Source of the DNA: Paenacidovorax caeni
GTDB lineage: Bacteria; Pseudomonadota; Gammaproteobacteria; Burkholderiales; Burkholderiaceae_C
Assembly (NCBI RefSeq): GCF_001298675.1
Contig: NZ_CYIG01000030.1
Span: 47,405 to 111,404, forward strand
DNA: 64,000 nucleotides
Direction: 5' to 3'
Position numbers and translations under genes: made by a program. The notes under the pieces were generated by a model that saw only the letters and a program-made list of their open reading frames with translations, searched no databases and had not been told where the DNA came from. Shown one piece after another: positions 35,424 through 44,162 of the stretch; position 1 is the stretch's first letter, and each line of letters begins with the position of its first letter.

Positions 35424-36089
35424 ATGAAAACCCACCGTGGCTTCACGCTCATCGAACTGCTTGTGGCGATTGCCGTAATGGCGCTGATCGCCATCCTGAG
35501 CTGGCGCGGCCTCGACGGCATGGTGCGCGCACAGGAGCAGACCCGCGCGCGCGCCGAAGCCCATCTGGTGCTGCAAACCACCCTGGCGCAATGGGACGCC
35601 GACCTGGACGCCCTGCAGCCGCTGCTGCACACCACCCCCATCGACTGGGACGGCCAGGTGCTACGGATGACGCGCCGCGCCAGCCTCTGGCCCGACCCGG
35701 GCGCCCTGGTGGTGGCCTGGACGCGGCGCAACGTCGACGGCACCGACCTGTGGCTGCGCTGGCAATCGCCCCCGCTGCGCACCCTGGCGCAGTGGCAGCA
35801 GGCCTGGCAGACCGCCTCCCAATGGGCGCGCAACCCCGGCGACGCCGAGCGCCGCGGCGAAGTGGCGCTGCTGCCGCTGGCGCAATGGCGCCTGCTGTTC
35901 TACCGCGACGGCGCCTGGACCAACCCCCAGTCCAGCAGCGGCCAGGACAAGGCCAGCACGGCCAGCGACCCTGGCGCAGCGCTGCCTGAGGGCATCCGCC
36001 TCGAAATCACGCTGCCCCCGGGGGCCGGCGTGGCCGGTCCGCTGGCGCGCGACTGGGTCAACCCCGTGGTAAGGGACCGGCAACCATGA
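35424..36089 (+). CDS. gspJ: Type II secretion minor pseudopilin
   Basis: 221 residues from the ATG at 35424 (MKTHRGFTLIELLVAIAVMA). The prepilin site is standard; the large C-terminal domain (LRMTRRASLWPDPGALVVAWTRR-like core, WRLLFYRDGAW) matches GspJ of the pseudopilus tip. An open frame reaches back to 35262 but that part is only the dispersed repeat translated. The stop overlaps gspK as ATGA. Confidence 0.92.
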   Translation: MKTHRGFTLIELLVAIAVMALIAILSWRGLDGMVRAQEQTRARAEAHLVLQTTLAQWDADLDALQPLLHTTPIDWDGQVLRMTRRASLWPDPGALVVAWTRRNVDGTDLWLRWQSPPLRTLAQWQQAWQTASQWARNPGDAERRGEVALLPLAQWRLLFYRDGAWTNPQSSSGQDKASTASDPGAALPEGIRLEITLPPGAGVAGPLARDWVNPVVRDRQP

Positions 36090-37081
36090 CCGCGCTGCGC
36101 CAACGTGGTGCCGCGCTGCTCGCGGCCATGCTCACCGTCACCCTGGTGGCGGGGTTCGCCGCCGCCGCGCTGTGGCAGCAGTGGCGCGCCGTCGAGGTCG
36201 AAAGTGCCGAGCGCACGCGCGTGCAATCGGGCTGGCTGCTGCTGGGTGCGCTTGACTGGTCGCGTCTCATCCTGGTGGAAGACGGACGCGGCAGCAGCGC
36301 CGACCACCTGGCAGAGCCCTGGGCCGTGCCGCTGGAGGAAGCGCGCCTGTCCACTTTCCTGGCCGCCGACAAGAACGTGGCGCAGTTCGACGACGCCAGC
36401 GTGGACACCACCAACGCCTTCCTCTCGGGCCAGATCACCGACATGCAGGCACGCCTGAACCTGCGCAACCTGCTGGGCGATGACACCCAGGGCAAGGCGG
36501 CGCAACGCCAGCTCGCCCGCCTGTTCGAGCGCCTGGGCCTGCCCGCGCAAGAACTGAGCCTGCTGGTGGATGGCTTGCGCAGCGCATACAAAGGCACGGG
36601 CAACAACGCCCCGCTGCTGCCCCCCACGCCCGAACAGCTCGGCTGGCTCGGCCTCTCGCCCCTAACCGTCGCCCGGCTGGCGCCGCATGTCGCCCTGCTG
36701 CCCACGGCCACGCCGGTGAACGCCAACACCGCCAGCGCCGACGTGCTGTGGGCCGCCATCGAAGGGCTGGACCAGGCCGGCGCGCTGCGCCTGGTGCAGG
36801 CACGCGAGTCGCGCTACTTCCGCACCGTGGAAGACGTCAAACAGGCGCTCGGGGCCAACTGGGAGTTCCGGGACAACAACGCCATCGACACCAGAACCAG
36901 CTTCTTCGAGGTGCGCGGGCGCCTGCGCCTGGACAACACCACCGTGGAAGAGCGTTCGCTGGTGCAGCGCCGCAACGGCCAGGTCTTCGTGCTGTGGCGC
37001 CAGCGCAGCGCGCTGCCGCCCGCCACGCCCGGCAGTGCCCTGGGCATGGCCCAGGCTGCCACTGTCAAGGTGCTCCCCTAG
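36086..37081 (+). CDS. gspK: Type II secretion pseudopilus tip protein
   Basis: 331 residues. The N-terminus MTALRQRGAALLAAMLTVTL resembles a prepilin but has alanine after the glycine and, as in other GspK proteins, lacks the glutamate at mature position 5. The central region has two helix-hairpin-helix-like parts (LLVDGLRSAYKG and VNANTASADVLWAAIEGL). GspK caps the pseudopilus and limits its growth. Overlaps gspJ by ATGA. Confidence 0.93.
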   Translation: MTALRQRGAALLAAMLTVTLVAGFAAAALWQQWRAVEVESAERTRVQSGWLLLGALDWSRLILVEDGRGSSADHLAEPWAVPLEEARLSTFLAADKNVAQFDDASVDTTNAFLSGQITDMQARLNLRNLLGDDTQGKAAQRQLARLFERLGLPAQELSLLVDGLRSAYKGTGNNAPLLPPTPEQLGWLGLSPLTVARLAPHVALLPTATPVNANTASADVLWAAIEGLDQAGALRLVQARESRYFRTVEDVKQALGANWEFRDNNAIDTRTSFFEVRGRLRLDNTTVEERSLVQRRNGQVFVLWRQRSALPPATPGSALGMAQAATVKVLP

Positions 37082-37100
37082 AATCGCCCGCACACCGCCC

Positions 37101-38336
37101 ATGAGCACCCTCCTCCTGATCCTGCCCCCCACGCCGCCGGGGCCCCATACCTCCTTTGGCTACCTGGTCAGCCCCGACGGCCACCAGATCGAGCGCCAGG
37201 GCAACGCCGCGCCCGCGTTGCTGCCCACGCCCGGGCGCGCGGGCGAAACCGTGGCCGTGGTGCCCGTGCAGGCGCTGTCGTGGCAGCGCGTCACGCTGCC
37301 GCAAAACCTGCCCCTGGGGAACACCCCACGCCTGCGTGCCGTCCTCGAAGGCCTGCTGGAAGACCGCCTGCTGGATGACCCGGCGCAGTTGCACTTCGCG
37401 CTGCAGCCCGGCGCCCGCGCTGGCGAGGCTGCCTGGGTTGCCGTGTGCGACCGTGCCTGGCTGCAGCAACACCTGCAGTTGCTGGAGGCCGCGGGCCGCC
37501 CGGTCGCGCGCGTGGTGCCCGAATTCGCACCGCTCGCGGACAGCACCACCTACTGCGCATTGGGCACGCCCGATGCCGCCTGGCTGCTGACGACCAACTT
37601 TGGCGCCGGGCAGGGCGTGGCGCTGCTGCCGCTGGCGGCCGCGCCTGCACTGCTCCCGCCCACGGCGGCGGACGAAGAGCCGCCCCCCGTGCTGGCCGAC
37701 CCCGCCGTAGCGGCGCTGGCCGAACAGACGCTGGGCCGCACCGTGGCCCTGGCCACCGCGGGCGAGCGTGCGCTGCGCGCTGCACGCGGCACCTGGGATC
37801 TGGCGCAGCTCGACCTGGCCAGCCGGGGACGCGCACGGCTGATGCGCAAATCGGGCAGCCTGGCAGGCGCCTTGCTGCGCGCACCGCAGTGGCGCGCCGC
37901 GCGCTGGGCCGTGGGCCTGCTGGCGGCAGTGCACCTGGTGGGGCTGAACGCCTGGGCCTGGCAAGAGCGCCAGTCCCTGGCGGCCAAACAGGCCAGCGTG
38001 CGCGGCGTACTCACGCAGACCTTCCCCCAGGTCAAAGTGGTGGTGGATGCCCCGGTGCAAATGGAACGCGAACTGGCCGCGCTGCGCCAGAGCGCCGGCA
38101 GCCTCGGGCCTGGCGACCTGGAGCCCATGATGGCCGCCACCGGCCAGGCACTGCAGGCGGCCCTGCCGGGCGTACGCCCGCAGGCCCTGGAATACGCCAA
38201 TAACGAATTGCGCCTGCGCGGTATCGACCCCGCGGACGACGCCCTGGCCACCCTGCAAGAGCGCCTGGCCACGGCGGGCTACCGGGCACAGGCCGATGAC
38301 AGCGCCCTTGTGGTGCGTGTGGAGGACGGACAATGA
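37101..38336 (+). CDS. gspL: Type II secretion inner-membrane platform protein
   Basis: 411 residues from the ATG at 37101. It has a large actin-like cytoplasmic domain that would bind the GspE ATPase (about 1-270), one membrane helix (about 273-290, WAVGLLAAVHLVGLNAWAW) and a short periplasmic ferredoxin-like domain. The C-terminal ends LVVRVEDGQ. Upstream in-frame sequence to 37035 belongs to the end of gspK. It overlaps gspM by ATGA. Confidence 0.9.
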   Translation: MSTLLLILPPTPPGPHTSFGYLVSPDGHQIERQGNAAPALLPTPGRAGETVAVVPVQALSWQRVTLPQNLPLGNTPRLRAVLEGLLEDRLLDDPAQLHFALQPGARAGEAAWVAVCDRAWLQQHLQLLEAAGRPVARVVPEFAPLADSTTYCALGTPDAAWLLTTNFGAGQGVALLPLAAAPALLPPTAADEEPPPVLADPAVAALAEQTLGRTVALATAGERALRAARGTWDLAQLDLASRGRARLMRKSGSLAGALLRAPQWRAARWAVGLLAAVHLVGLNAWAWQERQSLAAKQASVRGVLTQTFPQVKVVVDAPVQMERELAALRQSAGSLGPGDLEPMMAATGQALQAALPGVRPQALEYANNELRLRGIDPADDALATLQERLATAGYRAQADDSALVVRVEDGQ

Positions 38337-38881
38337 GCACCGATACCCTGGCCCCGCTGCAGGTGCGCTGGAAAGCGCTGGCAGCGCGCGAGCAGAACCT
38401 GGTGCTGGCGGCCGGCGCACTGCTGGCCATCGCGCTGCTGTGGTGGCTGGCACTGGCACCGGCGCTGCAGACCCTGCGCAGCGCCCCGGCGCGCCACGCC
38501 GCGCTCGACGCCCAGCTGCAGCGCCTGCAGGCGCTGCAGGCCGAAGCCCAACAGCTGCGCGACGCGCCCCCGATGCGCCCGGCCGATGCGCGCCGCAGCC
38601 TGCAAAACACGCTGGCGCAGCAGCTCGGCGACACGGCACAAATTCAGTTCACCGGCGACCGCGCCACCGTCACACTGAAGGGCGCCAGCGCCTCGGTGCT
38701 GGCGCAGTGGCTGGCACAGGCCCGCAGCAATGCCCACGCCGCGCCACTTGAAGCCCGCCTGGCACAAAGCGCCGACGCTGCCCGCGCAGCGCCGGCGGGC
38801 GAGGCGCGCTGGAATGGCACGCTGGTGCTGTCGCTGCCAGCCCCTGCCGACAAACCTTCTGACCAGGGCCGCGCGCCGTGA
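38333..38881 (+). CDS. gspM: Type II secretion inner-membrane platform protein
   Basis: 182 residues: a short cytoplasmic start, one membrane helix (about 23-42, NLVLAAGALLAIALLWWLAL), a coiled-coil stretch rich in leucine, glutamine and alanine, then a small periplasmic domain. This is the normal build of GspM, partner of GspL. Overlaps both neighbours (ATGA and GTGA). Confidence 0.9.
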   Translation: MSTDTLAPLQVRWKALAAREQNLVLAAGALLAIALLWWLALAPALQTLRSAPARHAALDAQLQRLQALQAEAQQLRDAPPMRPADARRSLQNTLAQQLGDTAQIQFTGDRATVTLKGASASVLAQWLAQARSNAHAAPLEARLAQSADAARAAPAGEARWNGTLVLSLPAPADKPSDQGRAP

Positions 38882-39684
38882 TCGCACGCACCGCCCCCCG
38901 CCCGCGCCCCCAGGCGCCGCGCTCGCCGCGCGGCTGGGCCATGGCGGGCGCACTGCTGGGCGCGCTGGGTGCACTCGTGGCCTTTGCCCCGGCGCAATGG
39001 CTCGCATCTGGCCTGGCACGTGCCAGCGGTGGGCAGGTACTGCTGGCACAGGCTCGCGGCACAGTGTGGACCGGCTCGGCCCAGCTCGTACTCACAGGCG
39101 GCGCGCAAAGCCAGGATCGCATCGCCCTGCCCGGGCGGCTGCAATGGCGCCTGCGCCCCGCGGGCGCGGGTCTGGGGGTGGCCCTGCAGGCCGACTGCTG
39201 CACGCGCACACCGCTGCAGCTGACCATCGCCCCACGCTGGGGCGGTGCCACGGTGGCCGTGGCCGACAGCCAGAGCCAATGGCCGGCCAGCGTGCTCACC
39301 GGCCTGGGTACGCCCTGGAACACCCTGCAGCCCCAAGGGCGCCTGGCCCTGCACACGCAGGCCCTGGCGCTGCAGTGGGCCGCAGGACGCCTGCAAATGA
39401 CCGGGCAGGCACAACTCGACATGCTGGCCATGTCCTCGCGCCTGTCCACGCTGCGCCCCATGGGCAGCTACCGGCTGCAACTCACGGGCGGCGCCGCGCC
39501 CACGCTCACGCTGCAAACCCTCGAAGGGTTGCTGCTGCTCAGTGGCAGCGGCCAGTGGGTGGGCCAGCGCCTGCGCTTCACGGGCGAGGCCAGCGCCGCA
39601 CCCGACCACGAGGCGCAGCTGTCCAACCTGCTCAACATCATCGGACGGCGCGCGGGATCGCGCTCCGTCATCTCCCTGGGTTGA
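38878..39684 (+). CDS. gspN: Type II secretion protein GspN
   Basis: 268 residues starting at GTG (38878), which overlaps the gspM stop. One N-terminal membrane helix (about 19-41) is followed by a beta-rich periplasmic domain with repeated short strands (GTVWTGSAQLVLTGG, LQWRLRPAGAGLGVAL, LSGSGQWVGQRLRFTG). GspN is an accessory subunit present in only some systems and not essential in those tested. The pattern GTVWxGSA is its usual mark. Confidence 0.85.
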   Translation: MIARTAPRPRPQAPRSPRGWAMAGALLGALGALVAFAPAQWLASGLARASGGQVLLAQARGTVWTGSAQLVLTGGAQSQDRIALPGRLQWRLRPAGAGLGVALQADCCTRTPLQLTIAPRWGGATVAVADSQSQWPASVLTGLGTPWNTLQPQGRLALHTQALALQWAAGRLQMTGQAQLDMLAMSSRLSTLRPMGSYRLQLTGGAAPTLTLQTLEGLLLLSGSGQWVGQRLRFTGEASAAPDHEAQLSNLLNIIGRRAGSRSVISLG

Positions 39685-39690
39685 TTCCAC

Positions 39691-42060
39691 ATGTTCTCCA
39701 AGACCCCGCGCATTCTCCGATTCGCTCTGCATTCGATAGCTGCTGGCGCTTTACTGGCAAGCGCTAGCGGCCAAATTCATGCACAACCCGCGAAGAAGGC
39801 CAAGAAAGCCGCCACCGCGCCGGCCACAGCCACCGCCGAGCCGGTGACCCTGAACTTCGCCAACGCCGAGATCGAGGCCGTGGCGCGCACCATGGCCACC
39901 ATCACCGGGCGCAACGTGGTGGTGGACCCGCGCGTCAAGGGCCAGATCAACCTGGTGGCCGAGCGCCCCGTGCCGCCGGCTGTGGCGTTCGACCAGTTCC
40001 TGGCGGCGCTGCGCCTGCAGGGCTTCACCGTGGTCGAGGCGGCCGGGCTGTACAAGGTCGTCCCCGAAGCCGATGCCAAGCTGCAGGCGGCCAGCGTGGG
40101 CGTGTCGCAGGGCGGCACGGGCACCACGCTGCAGGGCGGGCAGATCGCCACGCAGATCTTCAAGCTCAACTTCGAGAACGCCAACAACCTGGTGCCGGTG
40201 CTGCGCCCGCTCATCAGCCCGAACAACACCATCAACGTCAACCCGGGCAACAACTCGCTGGTCATCACCGACTACGCCGACAACCTGCAGCGCATCGCCC
40301 GCATCGTCGCGGCCATGGACGTGGCCAACGCGACCGACGTGGAAATCATCCCGCTGCACCACGCCGTGGCCAGTGACCTGCTGCCGCTGCTCACGCGCCT
40401 GGTGGAGGGCGGCACCGCCACGGCCGGGGGCACTGGCAGCGCTGCTGTACCAGGCCAGAGCGACACCTCGTTCAAGACCACGCTGCTGGCCGAACCGCGC
40501 AGCAACGCCATCGTGGTGCGCGCCGCCAACCCGGCGCGCGTGGCGCAGATCCGCTCGCTGGTGGCCCGGCTCGACCAGCCTGCCGCGCCCGGCAGCAGCG
40601 CGGCCACCGGCAACATCCACGTGGTGTACCTGAAGAACGCCGACGCGGTGAAGCTGGCCGTGACCTTGCGCGCCGCCGTGGGCGCCATGGGCGGCGGCAA
40701 CGTGGGGGGCGGCGGCGCCAGCAGTGCCAGCGGCCTGGCCTCGGCGCTGCAGACCAGCACCCCTGCGAGCCAGGGAATGGGGCTCTCGAACAGCGGCAGC
40801 GCGCTCGGCGGCAGCAGTTCGGCAGGGCTGGGCAGCGGTGCCACGGTGACCAGCGCCAACGCCAGCAACCAACCGTCCACCGGTGGCTTCATCCAGGCCG
40901 ACCCATCGACGAACTCGCTCATCATCACCGCGCCCGATCCGCTGTACCGCCAGCTGCGCGCCGTGATCGACAAGCTGGACGGCCGCCGTGCGCAGGTGCT
41001 GGTGGAAAGCATGATCGTCGAGGTCAAGTCAAACAAGCTGGCGCAGTTCGGCGTGCAATGGCAGGGCGCCTTCGGCAGCAAGAATGACGGTGTGCTCGGT
41101 GCCATCGGCACCAACTCCGGCGCAGCCGGAGGCAACATCATTACCCTGACGGGGGCCCTGGCCGGCGTGGCCACCGGCACCGGCACTGGCACCACCGCCA
41201 CCAACCCGCTGAGCACCATCGGCGGCGGCCTGAACATCGGGCTGGCGCCGCGCATCAACGGCCAGTACTACCTGGGCGCACTGGCCAACTTCCTGCAAAA
41301 CAGCGGCGAGGCCAACGTGCTCTCGACCCCCAACCTGCTGACCCTGGACAACGAGGAAGCAAAGATCCTCATCGGCAGCAACGTGCCCTTCCTGAGCGGC
41401 TCGTACGCCAATGCCACCAGCACCAGCGGCACGGTGAACCCGTTCAATACCGTTGAGCGCAAGGACGTGGGCCTGGTGCTCAAGGTGCGCCCGCAGATCA
41501 ATGAGAACGGCACCGTCAAGCTCGCCGTGTACCAGGAGGTATCGAAAATCGACGACTCCACACGCAACGATCCCAACGGCGCGACCACCAGCAAGCGCTC
41601 CATCGAGTCGAACGTGCTGGTCGAGGACGGCGGCATCATCGTCATCGGCGGTCTGCTGGAAGACGACTATTCCCAGGGCGAGGACAAGGTGCCGGTGATG
41701 GGAGACATCCCCGTGTTTGGCAACCTGTTCCGCAGTGAGAACCGCAAGCGCACCAAAACCAACCTGATGGTGTTCCTGCGCCCCATCGTCGTGCGTGACA
41801 CGCAGGTCAGCGACGCTCTCATGCTGGACCGCTACGAGGCCATCCGTGCGCTGCAGCAAAACACGCAGCCGGAAGACCGCGTGATGCTGCGCGGCGTCTC
41901 CGAAGCCCCGGTGCTGCCCGCCATACGCGGCGACGCTGGCGCACAGCCCCGGATGCTGACCTCGCAGCCCCAAGCAGGCACCGCGCCGGCGCTCGCCCCC
42001 GCGCCTGCCCCAGCAGCACCCTTCACTACGGACGTGCAGGCACCACTGCCCCCGAACTAA
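39691..42060 (+). CDS. gspD: Type II secretion outer-membrane secretin
   Basis: 789 residues forming the multimeric outer-membrane gate. A signal peptide (about 1-32) is followed by N0 and N1-N3 domains (NFANAEIEAVARTMATITGR near 55-74; IIPLHHAVASDLLPLLTRLV). An insertion of glycine and serine repeats lies at about 330-392 within N3. The secretin core includes VLSTPNLLTLDNEEAKILIG and VPVMGDIPVFGNLFRSE, ending at about 715; the tail is proline and alanine rich. The signal peptide segment SIAAGALLASASGQIH is encoded by a copy of the short bipartite repeat (39731-39780). It is directly upstream of gspE. Confidence 0.97.
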   Translation: MFSKTPRILRFALHSIAAGALLASASGQIHAQPAKKAKKAATAPATATAEPVTLNFANAEIEAVARTMATITGRNVVVDPRVKGQINLVAERPVPPAVAFDQFLAALRLQGFTVVEAAGLYKVVPEADAKLQAASVGVSQGGTGTTLQGGQIATQIFKLNFENANNLVPVLRPLISPNNTINVNPGNNSLVITDYADNLQRIARIVAAMDVANATDVEIIPLHHAVASDLLPLLTRLVEGGTATAGGTGSAAVPGQSDTSFKTTLLAEPRSNAIVVRAANPARVAQIRSLVARLDQPAAPGSSAATGNIHVVYLKNADAVKLAVTLRAAVGAMGGGNVGGGGASSASGLASALQTSTPASQGMGLSNSGSALGGSSSAGLGSGATVTSANASNQPSTGGFIQADPSTNSLIITAPDPLYRQLRAVIDKLDGRRAQVLVESMIVEVKSNKLAQFGVQWQGAFGSKNDGVLGAIGTNSGAAGGNIITLTGALAGVATGTGTGTTATNPLSTIGGGLNIGLAPRINGQYYLGALANFLQNSGEANVLSTPNLLTLDNEEAKILIGSNVPFLSGSYANATSTSGTVNPFNTVERKDVGLVLKVRPQINENGTVKLAVYQEVSKIDDSTRNDPNGATTSKRSIESNVLVEDGGIIVIGGLLEDDYSQGEDKVPVMGDIPVFGNLFRSENRKRTKTNLMVFLRPIVVRDTQVSDALMLDRYEAIRALQQNTQPEDRVMLRGVSEAPVLPAIRGDAGAQPRMLTSQPQAGTAPALAPAPAPAAPFTTDVQAPLPPN
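39731..39780. repeat. Short bipartite repeat inside gspD (signal peptide region)
   Basis: ATAGCT-GCTG-GCGCTT, spacer TACTGGC, then AAGCGC-TAGC-GGCC. Both arms are present and the frame is kept; the encoded residues form the hydrophobic core of the signal peptide. Confidence 0.7.
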
Positions 42061-42069
42061 GCCCCGCCC

Positions 42070-43467
42070 ATGCGCTACCCCCTGCCCTATGCCTTCGCGC
42101 GCGGCGCGCAACTGCTGCTGGAGGACGATGGCCAGCAGCTTCTGCTCTGGCACGGCACGCAGCCCGGCACAGAGTCGCTGCAGGCGCTCTCCGAGGTGCT
42201 GCGCAAGTACCCGGTGCACCAGTTCCAGGCGCTGGACGCGCCCTCACTGGCGCAGCGCATCAGCGCGGCCTATGCGCAGGGCGAGTCGAGCGCGGCCATG
42301 GTGGTGAGCGAGGTCGAGAGCGACGCCGACCTCTCGCGCATGATGCAGGAGCTCCCTGCCGTGGAGGATCTGCTGGAAACCGCGGACGACGCACCCATCA
42401 TCCGCATGCTCAATGCGCTGCTGACCCAGGCAGCGCGCGACGGCGCCAGCGACATCCACATCGAGCCCTACGAACGGCATTCGAGCGTGCGCTTTCGCGT
42501 CGATGGCACGCTGCGCGAGGTGGTGCAGCCCAACCGCGCGCTGCACGCGGCGCTGATCTCGCGCCTGAAGATCATGGCCGACCTGGACATCGCCGAAAAG
42601 CGCCTGCCGCAGGACGGCCGCATCAGCCTGCGCCTGGGCACACGCGCCATTGATGTGCGCGTCTCCACCCTGCCCAGCGCGCACGGCGAGCGCGCCGTGC
42701 TGCGCCTGCTGGACAAGAGCGAGAGCAAGCTCACGCTTGAATCGGTGGGCATGCAGGGCGAGACGCTGGCGCGTTTCGAGCAACTGGTGGTACAGCCGCA
42801 CGGCATCATCCTGGTGACCGGCCCCACGGGCTCGGGCAAGACCACCACGTTGTACGCTGCGCTGCAGCGCATGGACGCGACCCAGGGCAACATCATGACG
42901 GTGGAAGACCCGATTGAGTACGAACTGCCCGGCGTCGGCCAGACGCAGGTGAACGCCAAGATCGACCTGACCTTCGCCAAGGCGCTGCGCGCCATCCTGC
43001 GCCAGGACCCGGACGTGATCATGATCGGCGAAATACGCGACTTCGAGACCGCGCAGATCGCCATCCAGGCATCGCTCACTGGCCACCTGGTGCTGGCCAC
43101 GCTGCACACCAACGACGCCACCAGCGCCATTACGCGCCTGACGGACATGGGCGTAGAGCCGTTTCTGCTGTCCTCATCGCTGCTCGGGGTGCTGGCACAG
43201 CGCCTGGTGCGCAAGTACTGCGGCGCGTGCCGTGGCGCAGGCTGCGCGCAGTGCAGCCACACCGGCTATGCCGGGCGCACCGGGGTGTTCGAGCTGCTGG
43301 TGGTGGACGACGCCATTCGCGCGCAGATCCACAACCAGGCGCCGGAGGCCGACATTCGCGCCCAGGCCATGGCGGGGGGCATGGCGCTGATGCGCCAGGA
43401 TGCCGAGCGCCTGATTGCCGCTGGCATCACCAGCCGCGAGGAAGTGCTGCGCGTTACGCGCGATTGA
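42070..43467 (+). CDS. gspE: Type II secretion ATPase
   Basis: 465-residue cytoplasmic hexameric ATPase. Walker A is GPTGSGKTTT (251-260), Walker B VIMIGEIRD (316-324), and the histidine box LATLHTND (342-349). The N-terminal domain (1-100) that binds GspL is short. The four-cysteine zinc motif is compact: C384, C387, C392, C395, that is CxxC-x4-CxxC, while most GspE proteins have some 20-30 residues between the pairs. The last 14 bp overlap the end of the CZB-domain gene on the other strand. Confidence 0.95.
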   Translation: MRYPLPYAFARGAQLLLEDDGQQLLLWHGTQPGTESLQALSEVLRKYPVHQFQALDAPSLAQRISAAYAQGESSAAMVVSEVESDADLSRMMQELPAVEDLLETADDAPIIRMLNALLTQAARDGASDIHIEPYERHSSVRFRVDGTLREVVQPNRALHAALISRLKIMADLDIAEKRLPQDGRISLRLGTRAIDVRVSTLPSAHGERAVLRLLDKSESKLTLESVGMQGETLARFEQLVVQPHGIILVTGPTGSGKTTTLYAALQRMDATQGNIMTVEDPIEYELPGVGQTQVNAKIDLTFAKALRAILRQDPDVIMIGEIRDFETAQIAIQASLTGHLVLATLHTNDATSAITRLTDMGVEPFLLSSSLLGVLAQRLVRKYCGACRGAGCAQCSHTGYAGRTGVFELLVVDDAIRAQIHNQAPEADIRAQAMAGGMALMRQDAERLIAAGITSREEVLRVTRD

Positions 43468-43972
43468 GGGTCGCCGGTCGGCGGCGGCTCGCTGCCAGGC
43501 CGCGCTTGAGTTCCTTGAGCAGTAGCAGCACTTGGCGCGAGGCGTGCTGGCAGCCCTTGAAGGCCTGCTCGGCCAGTTGCATCTCGCCCGCCTCGGCATG
43601 CAGCAGCATCATGGCCGCCTGCTGATGGAAATAGCGGTTGCGCCGCATCAGCATGTCGAAAGCGGGAAAATGCCCGAGCGCAATGCGGCCATTGCCATGC
43701 AGCCACTGGCCAAGTTCGGAGCAGCTGTCGTCACGTACCACCTCGGGACGCAGGCGCTCATCGTGCACACCCTGCAGCGCCTGGGAGAGCCAGGGCAGCC
43801 AGCGCTCGTGGCTGGCGATGGCGGAGTCGATGTCGAACTCCGCCATGAGACGCACCGCCTCCTCGTCCATCAGGACGAGTTCGCTGGCCTGGCTGTCGGG
43901 CAGCGAGGTCCAATCGTCCGTGACGGGCTGCCCATCGGCCCTGGGCTGGAACAGGCGGCTAAAAAATCCCAT
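43454..43972 (-). CDS. Stand-alone CZB (chemoreceptor zinc-binding) domain protein
   Basis: 172 residues from the ATG at 43970-43972, preceded by a very good GGAGGTAAGC ribosome site. The CZB pattern is complete: a first histidine in [12 protein letters not shown], the cysteine motif [11 protein letters not shown], and later histidines in [15 protein letters not shown]. This zinc-binding four-helix bundle is normally fused to chemoreceptors or diguanylate cyclases and senses zinc or hypochlorite. Here it is alone, with a short N-terminus ([14 protein letters not shown]). It is inserted between gspE and gspF and overlaps gspE tail to tail. Function is not known. Confidence 0.85.
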   Translation of the reverse strand: MGFFSRLFQPRADGQPVTDDWTSLPDSQASELVLMDEEAVRLMAEFDIDSAIASHERWLPWLSQALQGVHDERLRPEVVRDDSCSELGQWLHGNGRIALGHFPAFDMLMRRNRYFHQQAAMMLLHAEAGEMQLAEQAFKGCQHASRQVLLLLKELKRGLAASRRRPATLNRA

Positions 43973-44162
43973 GCTTACCTCCATCGGCAACGGTACTGCC
44001 ACAGCGGAACTGTGGGCAAACGCAGCCTTCATGTGCTTCTTGTGTCGTTGCAACGATTATCTGAAGGCTTCGCCCCTGCATCATTCACGCGCGCTCACGA
44101 TAGTGTCAACAATGATTTGTCAGGACCCTGCACGGACTTGCCCCTCCGCTCACAATGAACGC

